Source of the DNA: Chitinophaga chungangae
GTDB taxonomy: Bacteria; Bacteroidota; Bacteroidia; Chitinophagales; Chitinophagaceae
Assembly: GCF_017742215.1 (NCBI RefSeq)
Contig: NZ_JAGHKP010000002.1
Coordinates: 1,150,737-1,214,736 of the forward strand
DNA: 64,000 nucleotides
Direction: 5' to 3'
Positions 8,498 through 17,152 of the stretch are shown piece by piece; the stretch's first letter is position 1, and the number at the start of each line of letters is the position of its first letter. The notes beneath the pieces are model-generated. The model saw nothing but the letters and a program-made list of their open reading frames with translations, searched no databases and had not been told where the DNA came from. The position numbers were made by a program, and so were the translations under genes.

Positions 8498-9697
8498 ATG
8501 AAGGACCAATTTGTAGTACCAGCAAGATTAAAAACGACCAGCTTCGTGCTTTTGGGTATAGGCTTGCTGACTTTATTGATCGGATTATTTGCATTCTCGG
8601 ATGAGCACGGTTCTACCCGCTTCTGGGCAGGGATACTGCAAAACAGTACTTTCTTCCTGATGGTGGCGCTGGCCAGCACCTTCTTCATCTGTGTGACCAC
8701 GCTGGCGCAGGGTGGCTGGCAGATCGCCTTCCGCAGGGTGCCCGAAGCCATCTCCATGGCAGTGCCCGTACTGGGCGGCATTTTGCTGGTAGTGCTGGCG
8801 TTCCTCATCTTCGGGAACAAAGGTCATATTTACCACTGGCTGCACCCGCATGGCGACCGTATCCTGGAAGGCAAATCGCCTTTCCTGAACGCCGGTTTCG
8901 TGTCTATCGCTTCGGTGATCACCATTGGCCTGTGGGCGTTCCTGAGCATCAAGCTCCGCAATATGTCCCTCGCCGAAGACAAAATGCAGCTGGACCACGA
9001 AGGCCGCAAAAGCCTGATCTGGAAGGGTACCGTTTGGTGCGGCATTTTCGCTGTTGTATATGCGCTGAGCATGGGTTCCACCACGCCCTGGCTCTGGTTG
9101 ATGAGCATCGACGCACACTGGTTCAGCACCATGTACAGCTGGTACACCTTCGCCAGCACCTGGGTTTCCGGTCTGAGCCTCATCGCGCTGTTTGTTATCT
9201 ACCTGAAAAGCAAAGGATACCTTCCGATGGTGAACGAAGAGCACATGCACGACCTCGGCAAGTTCATGTTCGCCTTCAGCATCTTCTGGGCATATCTCTG
9301 GTTCAGCCAGTACATGCTGATCTGGTACGCCAACATGCCTGAAGAGACCATTTATTTCCAGCCGCGTGTTTGGGGCGAGTTCCGTTCGGTGTTCTTCCTG
9401 AACCTGATCATCAACTTCATCGCGCCGCTGCTGATCTTTATGAAACGCGCTACCAAGCGTAACAATACAATCGTTGCATTTACGGCAGGTCTGATCATCT
9501 TCGGCCACTGGCTCGACTTCTGGCAGATGGTGGCACCCGGCACGGTGAAACACCTCGTGTTCCCCTGGTACGAACTGGGCGTTGGTCTTGGTTTCCTTGG
9601 CCTCACCATTTACCTGGTGGCCATGCAGCTCGCGAAAGCGCCGCTGACACCGAAGAACCATCCGTACCTGAAAGAAAGCATTATTCACCACACCTGA
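8498..9697 (+). CDS. actF: NrfD-like membrane subunit of alternative complex III, ActF
   Basis: ActF (399 residues) is the second NrfD-like integral membrane subunit and pairs with ActC in the complex. Many hydrophobic segments are spread over the whole length, starting with FVLLGIGLLTLLIGLFAF near residue 12. It is shorter than ActC and belongs to the branch annotated as quinol:cytochrome c oxidoreductase quinone-binding subunit 2. It is the last alternative complex III gene, 62 bp before coxB, so the two complexes are probably co-expressed and may form a supercomplex. Confidence 0.88.
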   Translation: MKDQFVVPARLKTTSFVLLGIGLLTLLIGLFAFSDEHGSTRFWAGILQNSTFFLMVALASTFFICVTTLAQGGWQIAFRRVPEAISMAVPVLGGILLVVLAFLIFGNKGHIYHWLHPHGDRILEGKSPFLNAGFVSIASVITIGLWAFLSIKLRNMSLAEDKMQLDHEGRKSLIWKGTVWCGIFAVVYALSMGSTTPWLWLMSIDAHWFSTMYSWYTFASTWVSGLSLIALFVIYLKSKGYLPMVNEEHMHDLGKFMFAFSIFWAYLWFSQYMLIWYANMPEETIYFQPRVWGEFRSVFFLNLIINFIAPLLIFMKRATKRNNTIVAFTAGLIIFGHWLDFWQMVAPGTVKHLVFPWYELGVGLGFLGLTIYLVAMQLAKAPLTPKNHPYLKESIIHHT

Positions 9698-9759
9698 TGC
9701 GTGGCATAAAGCAAGAAACAACGTTTAGCATTAGATAACTTAATTATTATTCATTAGCA

Positions 9760-10842
9760 ATGTCAGGATATTTAGCAGTTTTTGTAGTTGTTCTCATATT
9801 CGTCGTGATCTTCCAGATCGCGAAGGCCAGCGAATATGTGTCCATTCTGAAAGGTGAAAAGAAATCGCGGGAGCAATCCAACCGTATCAACGGTTTCCTG
9901 ATGATCGTATTCCTGGTATTGGGCCTGATCGGTGTATGGTGGTGCCACGATCTGCTGGAAGGCAGAATGCTTGGCGAGCCCGCTTCCGAACAGGGGATCG
10001 AGATCGACAGGCTTATCAAGATCACCTTCATCATCACCATGGCCGTGTTTGTGGCAACCCAGATCCTGCTGTTCTGGTTCGCTTTCAAATACCAGGAAAA
10101 AGAAGGCAAAACCGCCTTTTATTTCCCGCACAACAATAAACTCGAAGTGATCTGGACGGTGATCCCCGCTATCGTGCTCACTGTGCTGGTTGCCTTCGGT
10201 ATCCGCCACTGGCTCCGTATCACCTCCGAAGCGCCGAAAGACGCGATGATCGTGGAAGTGACCGGCAAACAGTTCAACTGGATCGTTCGTTACCCCGGTA
10301 AAGACGGCCAGCTCGGGCGCAAGAACTTTAAAAATATCAACAACGAAGACAATCCTGTTGGCCAGGATTGGGCTGATAAACTGAACGAGGACGATGTGAT
10401 CGCTCCGGACCTGCACGTTGTGGTAGGTAAAAACGTGAAGCTGATCATCGGCAGCCGCGACGTGGTGCACGACGTTGGTTTGCCCCACTTCCGCCTCAAA
10501 ATGGACGCTGTGCCGGGCATCCCGACCACCCTGTGGTTCAAGCCCCTGTACACTACCGCGGAAATGAAAAAACGTACCGGCAACCCGGATTTCGTTTACG
10601 AACTTTCCTGCGACCAGATGTGCGGCAGCGGCCACTACTCCATGAAAGCGAACATTATCGTAGAGACACAGGAAGAATATGACAAATGGTTAGCCACTCA
10701 GCCTACGCAGTATGCCCAGGCACACCCTGCAGACAGCAAGGACGCGCCGCCCGAGCCCGCGAAGGATTCTACCGCCACCGCTGCCAACGCAGCCGATGCC
10801 GGTAAAAAAGTAGCCCTGGCGGAAACTGCTGAAAAGCACTGA
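9760..10842 (+). CDS. coxB: Cytochrome c oxidase subunit II
   Basis: Subunit II receives electrons through its CuA centre. The CuA ligands are visible in the periplasmic domain: His237 (DVVHDVG), Cys284, Cys288, His292 and Met295 in CDQMCGSGHYSM. The Glu usual between the cysteines is Gln here, which also occurs in other oxidases. There are four hydrophobic segments (about 5-22, 45-62, 86-108, 131-150), more than the usual two, as in Bacteroidota homologues. No heme c site is fused to it, so ActA or ActE must supply electrons. The C-terminal 40 residues are rich in Ala, Pro and Asp and look disordered. Confidence 0.93.
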   Translation: MSGYLAVFVVVLIFVVIFQIAKASEYVSILKGEKKSREQSNRINGFLMIVFLVLGLIGVWWCHDLLEGRMLGEPASEQGIEIDRLIKITFIITMAVFVATQILLFWFAFKYQEKEGKTAFYFPHNNKLEVIWTVIPAIVLTVLVAFGIRHWLRITSEAPKDAMIVEVTGKQFNWIVRYPGKDGQLGRKNFKNINNEDNPVGQDWADKLNEDDVIAPDLHVVVGKNVKLIIGSRDVVHDVGLPHFRLKMDAVPGIPTTLWFKPLYTTAEMKKRTGNPDFVYELSCDQMCGSGHYSMKANIIVETQEEYDKWLATQPTQYAQAHPADSKDAPPEPAKDSTATAANAADAGKKVALAETAEKH

Positions 10843-10938
10843 TCATTTAAGCCGACTGAGATTTTAGGAGCGAAAAAAATTTAAGAAAAAGCCGGAGAGC
10901 CTGCCCCGTTTAACGGCTGATCATAAACAGAACTTATT

Positions 10939-12771
10939 ATGAGTAACGACGCAACATTGCACAATCAGGATTTAGCGCATCACGGCCACGTGGAGCATGG
11001 GCATGGAAATGGCCACGATGGTCACGGTCACGACCATCACCATGAAACCTTCATATCGAAGTATGTGTTCAGCATGGACCATAAGATGATTGCGAAGCAA
11101 TTCCTCATTACCGGTATCATCTGGGCCATCATTGGTGCATTCTTCTCTGTATTGTTCCGTTTGCAACTGGGTTATCCCGAAGCTACCTTCCCCTGGCTGG
11201 AAAGCATTCTCGGCCATTGGGCAGAAGGCGGCAGGATCACAGCTGAAGCTTATTACGCGCTGGTTACCATGCACGGTACCATCCTCGTGTTTTTTGTATT
11301 GACCGCCGGTTTGAGCGGCACCTTCTCCAACCTGCTCATTCCCCTGCAGGTAGGCGCCCGCGATATGGCTTCTCCCTTCATGAACATGCTGAGCTACTGG
11401 TTCTTCTTCCTGGCCAGCGTTATCATGATGAGCTCCCTGTTCGTGCAGACCGGCCCCGCTTCCGGCGGCTGGACCAGCTACCCCCCGCTGAGCGCGCTGG
11501 GCGACGCTTCCATCGGTTCCAAGATCGGTATGGACCTCTGGCTCGTGAGCATGGCGATCTTCGTTGTGTCTTCCCTCCTCGGTTCACTGAACTATATCTC
11601 CACCATCCTCAACATGCGTACGAAAGGCATGAGCATGACAAAGATGCCGCTCACCATCTGGGCGTTCTTCTTCACCGCGGTGCTCGGCGTTCTGTCTTTC
11701 CCCGTACTGCTGAGCGGTTTCGTGCTCCTGCTGTTCGACCGTCACGGCGGCACCAGCTTCTACCTGAGCGAACTGTTCGTACAGGGCAAAGTACTGCCCA
11801 ACGAAGGCGGCTCCGCGATCCTCTACCAGCACTTGTTCTGGTTCCTGGGTCACCCCGAGGTGTACATCATCATCCTCCCCGCGATGGGTATGGTATCTGA
11901 GATACTCGCAGTAAGTTCCCGCAAGCCGATCTTCGGTTACCTCGCGATGGTGGGCTCTATATTTGCCATCACTGTGCTGGCGTTCCTGGTATGGGCGCAC
12001 CACATGTTCGTGACCGGCCTCAACCCGTTCCTCGGCGCGTTCTTCGTACTGCTGACGCTGCTGATCGCGGTGCCTTCCGCCATCAAGGTGTTCAACTGGA
12101 TCACGACGATCTGGCGCGGGAATATCCGTTTCACGCCGGCCTCCCTGTTCTCCATCGGTTTCGTGAGCACGTTCATCTCCGGTGGTCTTACAGGTATCTG
12201 GCTCGGTAACTCCGCTATCGACATTCACCTGCACGATACTTACTTCGTGATCGCGCACTTCCATATCGTAATGGGCGTATCCGCATTCTTCGGTATGTTC
12301 GCCGGTATCTACCACTGGTTCCCGAAAATGTATGGCCGTTACATGAACCAGACGCTCGGTTTCATCCACTTCTGGATCACGCTGGTGGGCGCTTACCTGA
12401 TATTCTGGCCGATGCACTACGAAGGTATGGCCGGTATGCCGCGCCGTTACTTCGATTACAGCAACTGGCAGTCCTTCAACATGTTCGGCGGCCTCAACCA
12501 GTTCATCAGCTTCGTGGTGATCATCGTGTTCGCAACACAATTATTATTCGTATTCAACTTCTTCTATAGCATTTTCAAAGGCCGTAAACTGACCACGCCT
12601 AACCCGTGGGATGCTACGACCCTCGAATGGACTACGCCGATCCACCCCGGTCACGGTAACTGGCCTGGCGAGATCCCCGAAGTTCACCGCTGGGCTTATG
12701 ATTACAGCAAAGACGGGAAAGATTTCATCCCGCAGACGGTGCCTGTATCGCCTGACGAATCCAAGCACTAA
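10939..12771 (+). CDS. coxA: Cytochrome c oxidase subunit I
   Basis: Subunit I is the catalytic heme-copper subunit that reduces oxygen and pumps protons. The CuB ligand motif GHPEVYIIILPAMG and the heme/CuB helix segment HDTYFVIAHFHIVMG are present, with about twelve hydrophobic helices in 610 residues. The first 36 residues form an unusual His-rich extension with about twelve histidines between residues 8 and 35, just before the normal start of the family. It follows coxB by 96 bp. Confidence 0.95.
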   Translation: MSNDATLHNQDLAHHGHVEHGHGNGHDGHGHDHHHETFISKYVFSMDHKMIAKQFLITGIIWAIIGAFFSVLFRLQLGYPEATFPWLESILGHWAEGGRITAEAYYALVTMHGTILVFFVLTAGLSGTFSNLLIPLQVGARDMASPFMNMLSYWFFFLASVIMMSSLFVQTGPASGGWTSYPPLSALGDASIGSKIGMDLWLVSMAIFVVSSLLGSLNYISTILNMRTKGMSMTKMPLTIWAFFFTAVLGVLSFPVLLSGFVLLLFDRHGGTSFYLSELFVQGKVLPNEGGSAILYQHLFWFLGHPEVYIIILPAMGMVSEILAVSSRKPIFGYLAMVGSIFAITVLAFLVWAHHMFVTGLNPFLGAFFVLLTLLIAVPSAIKVFNWITTIWRGNIRFTPASLFSIGFVSTFISGGLTGIWLGNSAIDIHLHDTYFVIAHFHIVMGVSAFFGMFAGIYHWFPKMYGRYMNQTLGFIHFWITLVGAYLIFWPMHYEGMAGMPRRYFDYSNWQSFNMFGGLNQFISFVVIIVFATQLLFVFNFFYSIFKGRKLTTPNPWDATTLEWTTPIHPGHGNWPGEIPEVHRWAYDYSKDGKDFIPQTVPVSPDESKH

Positions 12772-12777
12772 TGCCGT

Positions 12778-12799
12778 TATGCAGGGTGAAACCTGCATA
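12778..12799 (+). other. Hairpin between coxA and ctaB
   Basis: An 8-bp inverted repeat, TATGCAGG and CCTGCATA, encloses the loop GTGAAA just after the coxA stop. No T-run follows, so termination is unlikely. It may be an mRNA end-protection or processing structure inside the operon (inference). Confidence 0.4.
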
Positions 12800-12836
12800 C
12801 AGGGAAGTTGTGGAACAGAAATAGTGAAGAAACAAC

Positions 12837-13742
12837 ATGTTGCAAGAAAATTCCATAAAGTTGTCTTTATCATACGCCATTGCAAGCAGGGTGAAGGATT
12901 ACTTCATGATGATGAAGTTTACGCTCACATTCATGGTAGTTTTCTCCTGCGTGGTTGCCTACTTGCTGGTACCAGGCGTGGAATTTGACCTGATAAAAGT
13001 TCTTTTATTATTTGCAGGCGGCATCCTGGTTTCCGGTTCTGCGAACATCATTAACCAGATCCTGGAAAAGGAAACGGACAAACTGATGGCGCGTACGGCC
13101 CCGAGGCCGCTGCCCGCAGGGCGTCTTTCCATATCGGAAGCCGCAGTGGTATCGGTAGTTACCGGTTTGGCCGGCATCCTGATCCTCGGTTTCGGTTTTA
13201 ACTGGCTGAGCGCCATGGTGAGCCTCGTTTCCCTCGTGCTGTACGGTTTTGTGTACACGCCCTGGAAAAAATGGAACTCGCTCGCCGTGCTGGTAGGCGC
13301 CGTTCCGGGCGCTTTGCCCCCGCTGATCGGCTGGGTGGCCGGCGCAGGCTCGTTCTCCGAAGGCGGCTGGGCGTTATTCGCCATACAGTTCCTCTGGCAG
13401 TTCCCGCACTTCTGGGCGATAGCCTGGGTAGCGCATACGGACTATACCAGGGCGGGCTTCAAGCTGATGCCTACAGACCGCGGCCCGGGAAAGATGATCG
13501 CGATGCAGGCGGCCATGTACACCATGCTGCTGATCCCTGCTGGTGTAGCGCCTTACCTGCTGGGCATTACCGGCGCCATTTCGGCGGTAGTGGCGATACT
13601 CATAGGCGGATTTTACCTGTACAGGGCTATCGAGTTATACCGGAAATGTGATGTGCCATCCGCCAGGAAACTGATGTTCGGTTCTTATATTTACCTGGCG
13701 GTAATTTTACTGGCGCTGTTGTTTGATAAAGTTAAACTGTGA
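12837..13742 (+). CDS. ctaB: Protoheme IX farnesyltransferase
   Basis: CtaB (CyoE) attaches a farnesyl group to heme b to make heme o, the precursor of heme a for the oxidase. It is a UbiA-family membrane enzyme. The Asp-rich prenyl diphosphate site is seen in NQILEKETDKLMARTAPRPL (near residue 70) and a second site in DYTRAGFKLMPTD (near residue 205). About nine hydrophobic helices are spread over 301 residues. It lies between coxA and the first coxC, as expected for heme a biogenesis coupled to oxidase synthesis. Confidence 0.93.
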   Translation: MLQENSIKLSLSYAIASRVKDYFMMMKFTLTFMVVFSCVVAYLLVPGVEFDLIKVLLLFAGGILVSGSANIINQILEKETDKLMARTAPRPLPAGRLSISEAAVVSVVTGLAGILILGFGFNWLSAMVSLVSLVLYGFVYTPWKKWNSLAVLVGAVPGALPPLIGWVAGAGSFSEGGWALFAIQFLWQFPHFWAIAWVAHTDYTRAGFKLMPTDRGPGKMIAMQAAMYTMLLIPAGVAPYLLGITGAISAVVAILIGGFYLYRAIELYRKCDVPSARKLMFGSYIYLAVILLALLFDKVKL

Positions 13743-13755
13743 GGAAATGTTGACA

Positions 13756-14310
13756 ATGAACGCTCAAAAAAACAAAATACATCCGCACAAGTATTCCATG
13801 TGGATCGCTATGGCCAGCATTACGATGATGTTCATAGGTTTCACAAGCGCATACGTAGTCAAGCGGGCACAGGCCAACTGGTTCAGCTTCGAGCTGCCGG
13901 CTGTTTTTTATGTGTCCACCGGGGTGATCTTGCTGAGCAGCCTTACCATTTACCTGGCCCAGCGCCAGTTCAAGGCAAGGAACATGAGCGCATACAAACA
14001 GCTGATCTCCGTAACCGCCCTGCTCGGCATCGCATTTGCGGTTTGCCAGATCATCGGTTTTGCGGACATGAAAGATCACGGGCTGCCGTTGAACAAGACC
14101 GTATCGGCCAGTTTCATTTATGTGATCGTAGGCGCGCACGTGCTGCACGTGATAGGCGGGGTAGTAGTGCTGCTGGTGCTGTTTGCAAGGGCCTTCCGCA
14201 CCAGGGTCAGAACATACAGCGCGGTGCCCATCGAAGTGGCCTCCACATACTGGCATTTTGTTGACGGGCTTTGGATTTATCTGCTGATATTTTTCAGCCT
14301 GGCACGTTAG
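13756..14310 (+). CDS. coxC: Cytochrome c oxidase subunit III-like protein (first copy)
   Basis: A heme-copper oxidase subunit III family membrane protein of about 185 residues with five hydrophobic helices. Recognisable parts are the early TSAYVVKRAQANW segment and the C-terminal STYWHFVDGLWIYLLIFF, a family signature. The frame extends to a TTG at 13723, which would overlap ctaB. I prefer the ATG at 13756 because GAGGA (13741-13745) sits about 10 nt before it. It is followed 43 bp later by a second subunit III gene, the usual Bacteroidota pair. Confidence 0.88.
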   Translation: MNAQKNKIHPHKYSMWIAMASITMMFIGFTSAYVVKRAQANWFSFELPAVFYVSTGVILLSSLTIYLAQRQFKARNMSAYKQLISVTALLGIAFAVCQIIGFADMKDHGLPLNKTVSASFIYVIVGAHVLHVIGGVVVLLVLFARAFRTRVRTYSAVPIEVASTYWHFVDGLWIYLLIFFSLAR

Positions 14311-14353
14311 AATAAGAGAAGTTTAGAACCAATAAAATTCATAATTCGTACAA

Positions 14354-15031
14354 ATGGATAACGCAGTAACAGCGAAGAAAAAATGGTGGAACGGAGGGCA
14401 TTCGCCCTTTAGCGTGAGCTATGGAAAGTTGATGATGTGGTATTTCCTTATCTCGGATGCCTTCACGTTCGGCGCATTGCTGATCGCATACGGCACGCAA
14501 CGTTTCATGGCTGAAGCATGGCCCGACCCGAACGTGGTGTTCCACGCATTCCCGTTCATGGGACATATGGATCTGCCGCTGGTATTCGTGAGTTTGATGA
14601 CCTTCATCCTCATCATGAGCTCCGTGACCATGGTACTGGCCGTAAACGCCGGTCATTACATGGACAGGAAGGCGGTTATCAAATGGCTGAGCCTGACCAT
14701 CGTAGGCGGTATCATGTTCCTCGGCTGCCAGGCCTGGGAATGGACGCACCTGCACGAAGTAGGCGCTTGGTGGGGCAGCAACCCCTTCGTTAACCACGAC
14801 GGTTCCGCTGCATTGTCCACCAACTTCACCGACTTCTTCTTCACCATCACCGGCTTCCACGGCCTGCACGTAACATCCGGCGTGGTGCTGAATATCATCG
14901 TACTGATCAACGTGCTCAAAGGCACTTACGAGCACCGCGGTCATTATGAAATGGTGGAAAAAGTAGGGCTGTACTGGCACTTTGTAGACCTGGTTTGGGT
15001 ATTCGTATTCACCTGCTTCTACCTGCTGTAA
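14354..15031 (+). CDS. coxC: Cytochrome c oxidase subunit III (second copy)
   Basis: A 225-residue subunit III with hydrophobic helices throughout, including the segment FFTITGFHGLHVTSGVVLNI with its conserved His pair and the C-terminal LYWHFVDLVWVFVFTCFYLL. It differs clearly from the shorter copy just upstream. The two probably both assemble with subunits I and II; which one is essential cannot be told from sequence. Confidence 0.9.
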   Translation: MDNAVTAKKKWWNGGHSPFSVSYGKLMMWYFLISDAFTFGALLIAYGTQRFMAEAWPDPNVVFHAFPFMGHMDLPLVFVSLMTFILIMSSVTMVLAVNAGHYMDRKAVIKWLSLTIVGGIMFLGCQAWEWTHLHEVGAWWGSNPFVNHDGSAALSTNFTDFFFTITGFHGLHVTSGVVLNIIVLINVLKGTYEHRGHYEMVEKVGLYWHFVDLVWVFVFTCFYLL

Positions 15032-15087
15032 GCATCCCTTAATTTGAACTGAACGAATTTTTATAAAGAGAAAAGTATTCTGAAAAC

Positions 15088-15474
15088 ATGGCGCATACAC
15101 AAAACGCAAACGACAGGCAGGCAGCCATCAAATCCATCTGGAAAACGTTCTGGATCCTGCTGATTGTAACCATGGTGGAAGTAGGGCTCGCGTTCCTGCA
15201 CCTGTATACCGGCTTCCCCGGCAAACTGCTGCTCAACTCCATCTTCATCGGCCTCACCATCGTGAAAGCATTTTTCATCGTGGCAGAGTTTATGCACCTT
15301 GGCCACGAAGTAAGGAACCTGATCATGACCATCCTGTTCCCGCTCCTGCTGTTCGTATGGTTCATCATCGCTTTCCTGGCAGACGGAGACAGCTGGAAGA
15401 ACATGCGCAAAGACCTGGCTCCCGGTACCCCGGTGAAAAAGGAAGCCCCGGCCCACGCGCCTGCGCATCATTAA
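15088..15474 (+). CDS. Cytochrome c oxidase subunit IV
   Basis: A 128-residue protein of the prokaryotic subunit IV (COX4_pro) type with three hydrophobic helices (about 12-32, 42-64 and 70-92). The C-terminal tail (VKKEAPAHAPAHH) is Pro/His-rich and ends in two histidines, like ActB and ActC. It is the last gene before a strong terminator, which closes the main respiratory transcript. Confidence 0.85.
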   Translation: MAHTQNANDRQAAIKSIWKTFWILLIVTMVEVGLAFLHLYTGFPGKLLLNSIFIGLTIVKAFFIVAEFMHLGHEVRNLIMTILFPLLLFVWFIIAFLADGDSWKNMRKDLAPGTPVKKEAPAHAPAHH

Positions 15475-15498
15475 CAAGTTAGCATAACCATAACGCAG

Positions 15499-15548
15499 AA
15501 TGTAAAAGTGATTCCATCCACGCTGATAGCATCACTTTTACATTTTTG
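15499..15548 (+). terminator. Terminator of the respiratory operon
   Basis: A perfect 14-bp inverted repeat (15499-15512 with 15531-15544) encloses an 18-nt loop and runs into a T-rich stretch. It lies 25 bp after the subunit IV gene. Confidence 0.8.
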
Positions 15549-15607
15549 CTTTTATAAACCCTTTAAAACTTACCGTCATTTCCAGAAAAGCATTATTAGG
15601 CGTTGCA

Positions 15608-16291
15608 TTGGCCATCCTGGTGCCCTTAACCGGTTACCTGATCGTGGACCATTACGGCAGGGACGTGATACACGTGCCGCCCTATCTCATTGCTGAGAGA
15701 GTAGATACCGTGGTGAAAGATGGAAAGACCTCCTACGACACCGTTTTTCACCAGGTGAAGGACTTCACCCTCACCAACCAGCTCGGCGAGCAGGTAAGCC
15801 TTAAAAACGCGGAAAACCGGATCGTGATCGTGAACTTCTTTTTTACCAGCTGCCCCGTGATCTGCCCCCAGCTGATGAAGAACCTGAAACGCGTGCAGGA
15901 TACCTACAACAAAAACGATACGCTCATCCAGATCGTGTCGCTTACCGTAGACCCCGCCCGCGATAGCGTGGAAACGCTGAAGAAGTACGCAGACAAACGC
16001 GGCATCGACCCGAAAAACTGGTGGATGCTCACCGGCGACAAAAAAGAGATCTACGACCTCGCCCGCCACGAATTTTTTGTGAACGCCCTCGAAGGCACCG
16101 GCGGGCCGGACGATTTTATCCATACCGAAAAATTCGTCGTGATCGATAAAGACCGCTACATCCGCGGGTATTACAACGGGATGGACAGCAACGACGTGCG
16201 CCGGATGGTGAACGACATTGCCGTGCTGCACCTTGCCAAAGACAAAAAGAAGCCCGGGCTGCTCAAACGCCTTTTTTCCTCCGGCAATTAA
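15608..16291 (+). CDS. SCO1/SenC family copper chaperone
   Basis: SCO proteins deliver copper to the CuA site of subunit II. The thioredoxin-like fold carries the copper ligands in FTSCPVICPQLMKNL (CxxxC) and the distal His in DDFIHTEKF. A single N-terminal hydrophobic segment anchors it on the periplasmic side. The start is uncertain. No ATG is available; the first conventional start is the TTG at 15608, but the frame stays open upstream and family-like sequence (ISRKALLG) begins at an ATT at 15578. It starts just after the operon terminator, so it needs its own promoter or readthrough. Confidence 0.9.
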   Translation: MAILVPLTGYLIVDHYGRDVIHVPPYLIAERVDTVVKDGKTSYDTVFHQVKDFTLTNQLGEQVSLKNAENRIVIVNFFFTSCPVICPQLMKNLKRVQDTYNKNDTLIQIVSLTVDPARDSVETLKKYADKRGIDPKNWWMLTGDKKEIYDLARHEFFVNALEGTGGPDDFIHTEKFVVIDKDRYIRGYYNGMDSNDVRRMVNDIAVLHLAKDKKKPGLLKRLFSSGN

Positions 16292-16303
16292 AATTTGTGA
16301 ACG

Positions 16304-16873
16304 ATGAATCTGAAGAACAGGAACCTGAACATCCCTATCGCCCTCGTGTCTATCCTGATACCCGTGGCGGTGGCCATACTTTTTGTACTGCCCAAACCCG
16401 ATATGGAAGTAGGGTTCGACGTGAAAATGATGCCTTTTTTCCATGCCGTGCTCAATTCCGCTACGGCCGTGCTGCTGCTGGCCAGCCTGTATTTCATTAA
16501 AAACGGCCACCAGAAAGCGCATAAATGGGCGAACCTTTCCGCCGTAATACTCTCCGTGTTTTTCCTGCTTTCTTACGTTACCTATCACTTCCTCACGGAA
16601 AGCACGAAGTTCGGCGACATAGACCACAACGGCGTGGTGGACGCCGCCGAAATAGCGCTGGTAGGGGGCGTACGGTATGCGTATTATTTCCTGCTGCTCA
16701 CGCACATCCTGCTGGCGGTGGTGATCGTGCCGATGGTGCTGTTCACCCTGCTGTTCGCCTTCCAGGGCAACAACCCGAGGCACCGCAAACTGGCCCGTTT
16801 TACCTGGCCCGTTTGGTTTTATGTGGCGGTAACCGGCGTGATCGTGTATATCATGATCCAGCCGTATTATTGA
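16304..16873 (+). CDS. DUF420 (CtaM-like) oxidase assembly protein with an EF-hand-like loop
   Basis: A DUF420 membrane protein of 189 residues with five hydrophobic segments. The related CtaM of Gram-positive bacteria is needed for heme a-type oxidase maturation. Conserved-type histidines are visible in FFHAVLN (H47), HKWANL (H73), YVTYHF (H95) and LTHILL. The loop after the third helix contains DIDHNGVVDAAE (105-116), which fits the 12-residue EF-hand calcium loop at positions 1, 3, 5, 6, 8, 9 and 12. That is not a standard DUF420 feature. The gene follows the SCO gene by 12 bp. Confidence 0.85.
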   Translation: MNLKNRNLNIPIALVSILIPVAVAILFVLPKPDMEVGFDVKMMPFFHAVLNSATAVLLLASLYFIKNGHQKAHKWANLSAVILSVFFLLSYVTYHFLTESTKFGDIDHNGVVDAAEIALVGGVRYAYYFLLLTHILLAVVIVPMVLFTLLFAFQGNNPRHRKLARFTWPVWFYVAVTGVIVYIMIQPYY

Positions 16874-16927
16874 GCGGAACTGATATAGATCAGTGACTGT
16901 AATGGAGAAAACCTGTAATTTCGGAAA

Positions 16928-17152
16928 GTGAAAAAGATATTCCTTCTCATCATGATCGTTGCGCTGCTGGTTCCCTGCAGCGATTTACTGGCCCAGTGCT
17001 CGTTGTGCACCAAAACCGCGCAGCAGCTCGGCGAAGGGCCCGCAAAAGGACTGAATAACGGTATCCTGATGCTGGCGTTCACACCGCTGGCGCTTGGCGC
17101 ATTCCTCGGCTGGCGCTGGTGGAAATCCCAGCGCGCCGTTAGCGACAATTAA
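16928..17152 (+). CDS. Small membrane protein with signal peptide and CxxC motif
   Basis: A 74-residue protein with a signal peptide (about 1-23), the mature start CSLCTKTAQQLG (Cys24, Cys27), one transmembrane helix (about 46-62) and a short basic tail. I do not know a name for it. The CxxC facing the periplasm next to SCO and DUF420 suggests a metal- or redox-related part in oxidase assembly (inference). The start is GTG. Its stop overlaps the stop of the convergent regulator gene in the shared TTAA at 17149-17152. Confidence 0.7.
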   Translation: MKKIFLLIMIVALLVPCSDLLAQCSLCTKTAQQLGEGPAKGLNNGILMLAFTPLALGAFLGWRWWKSQRAVSDN

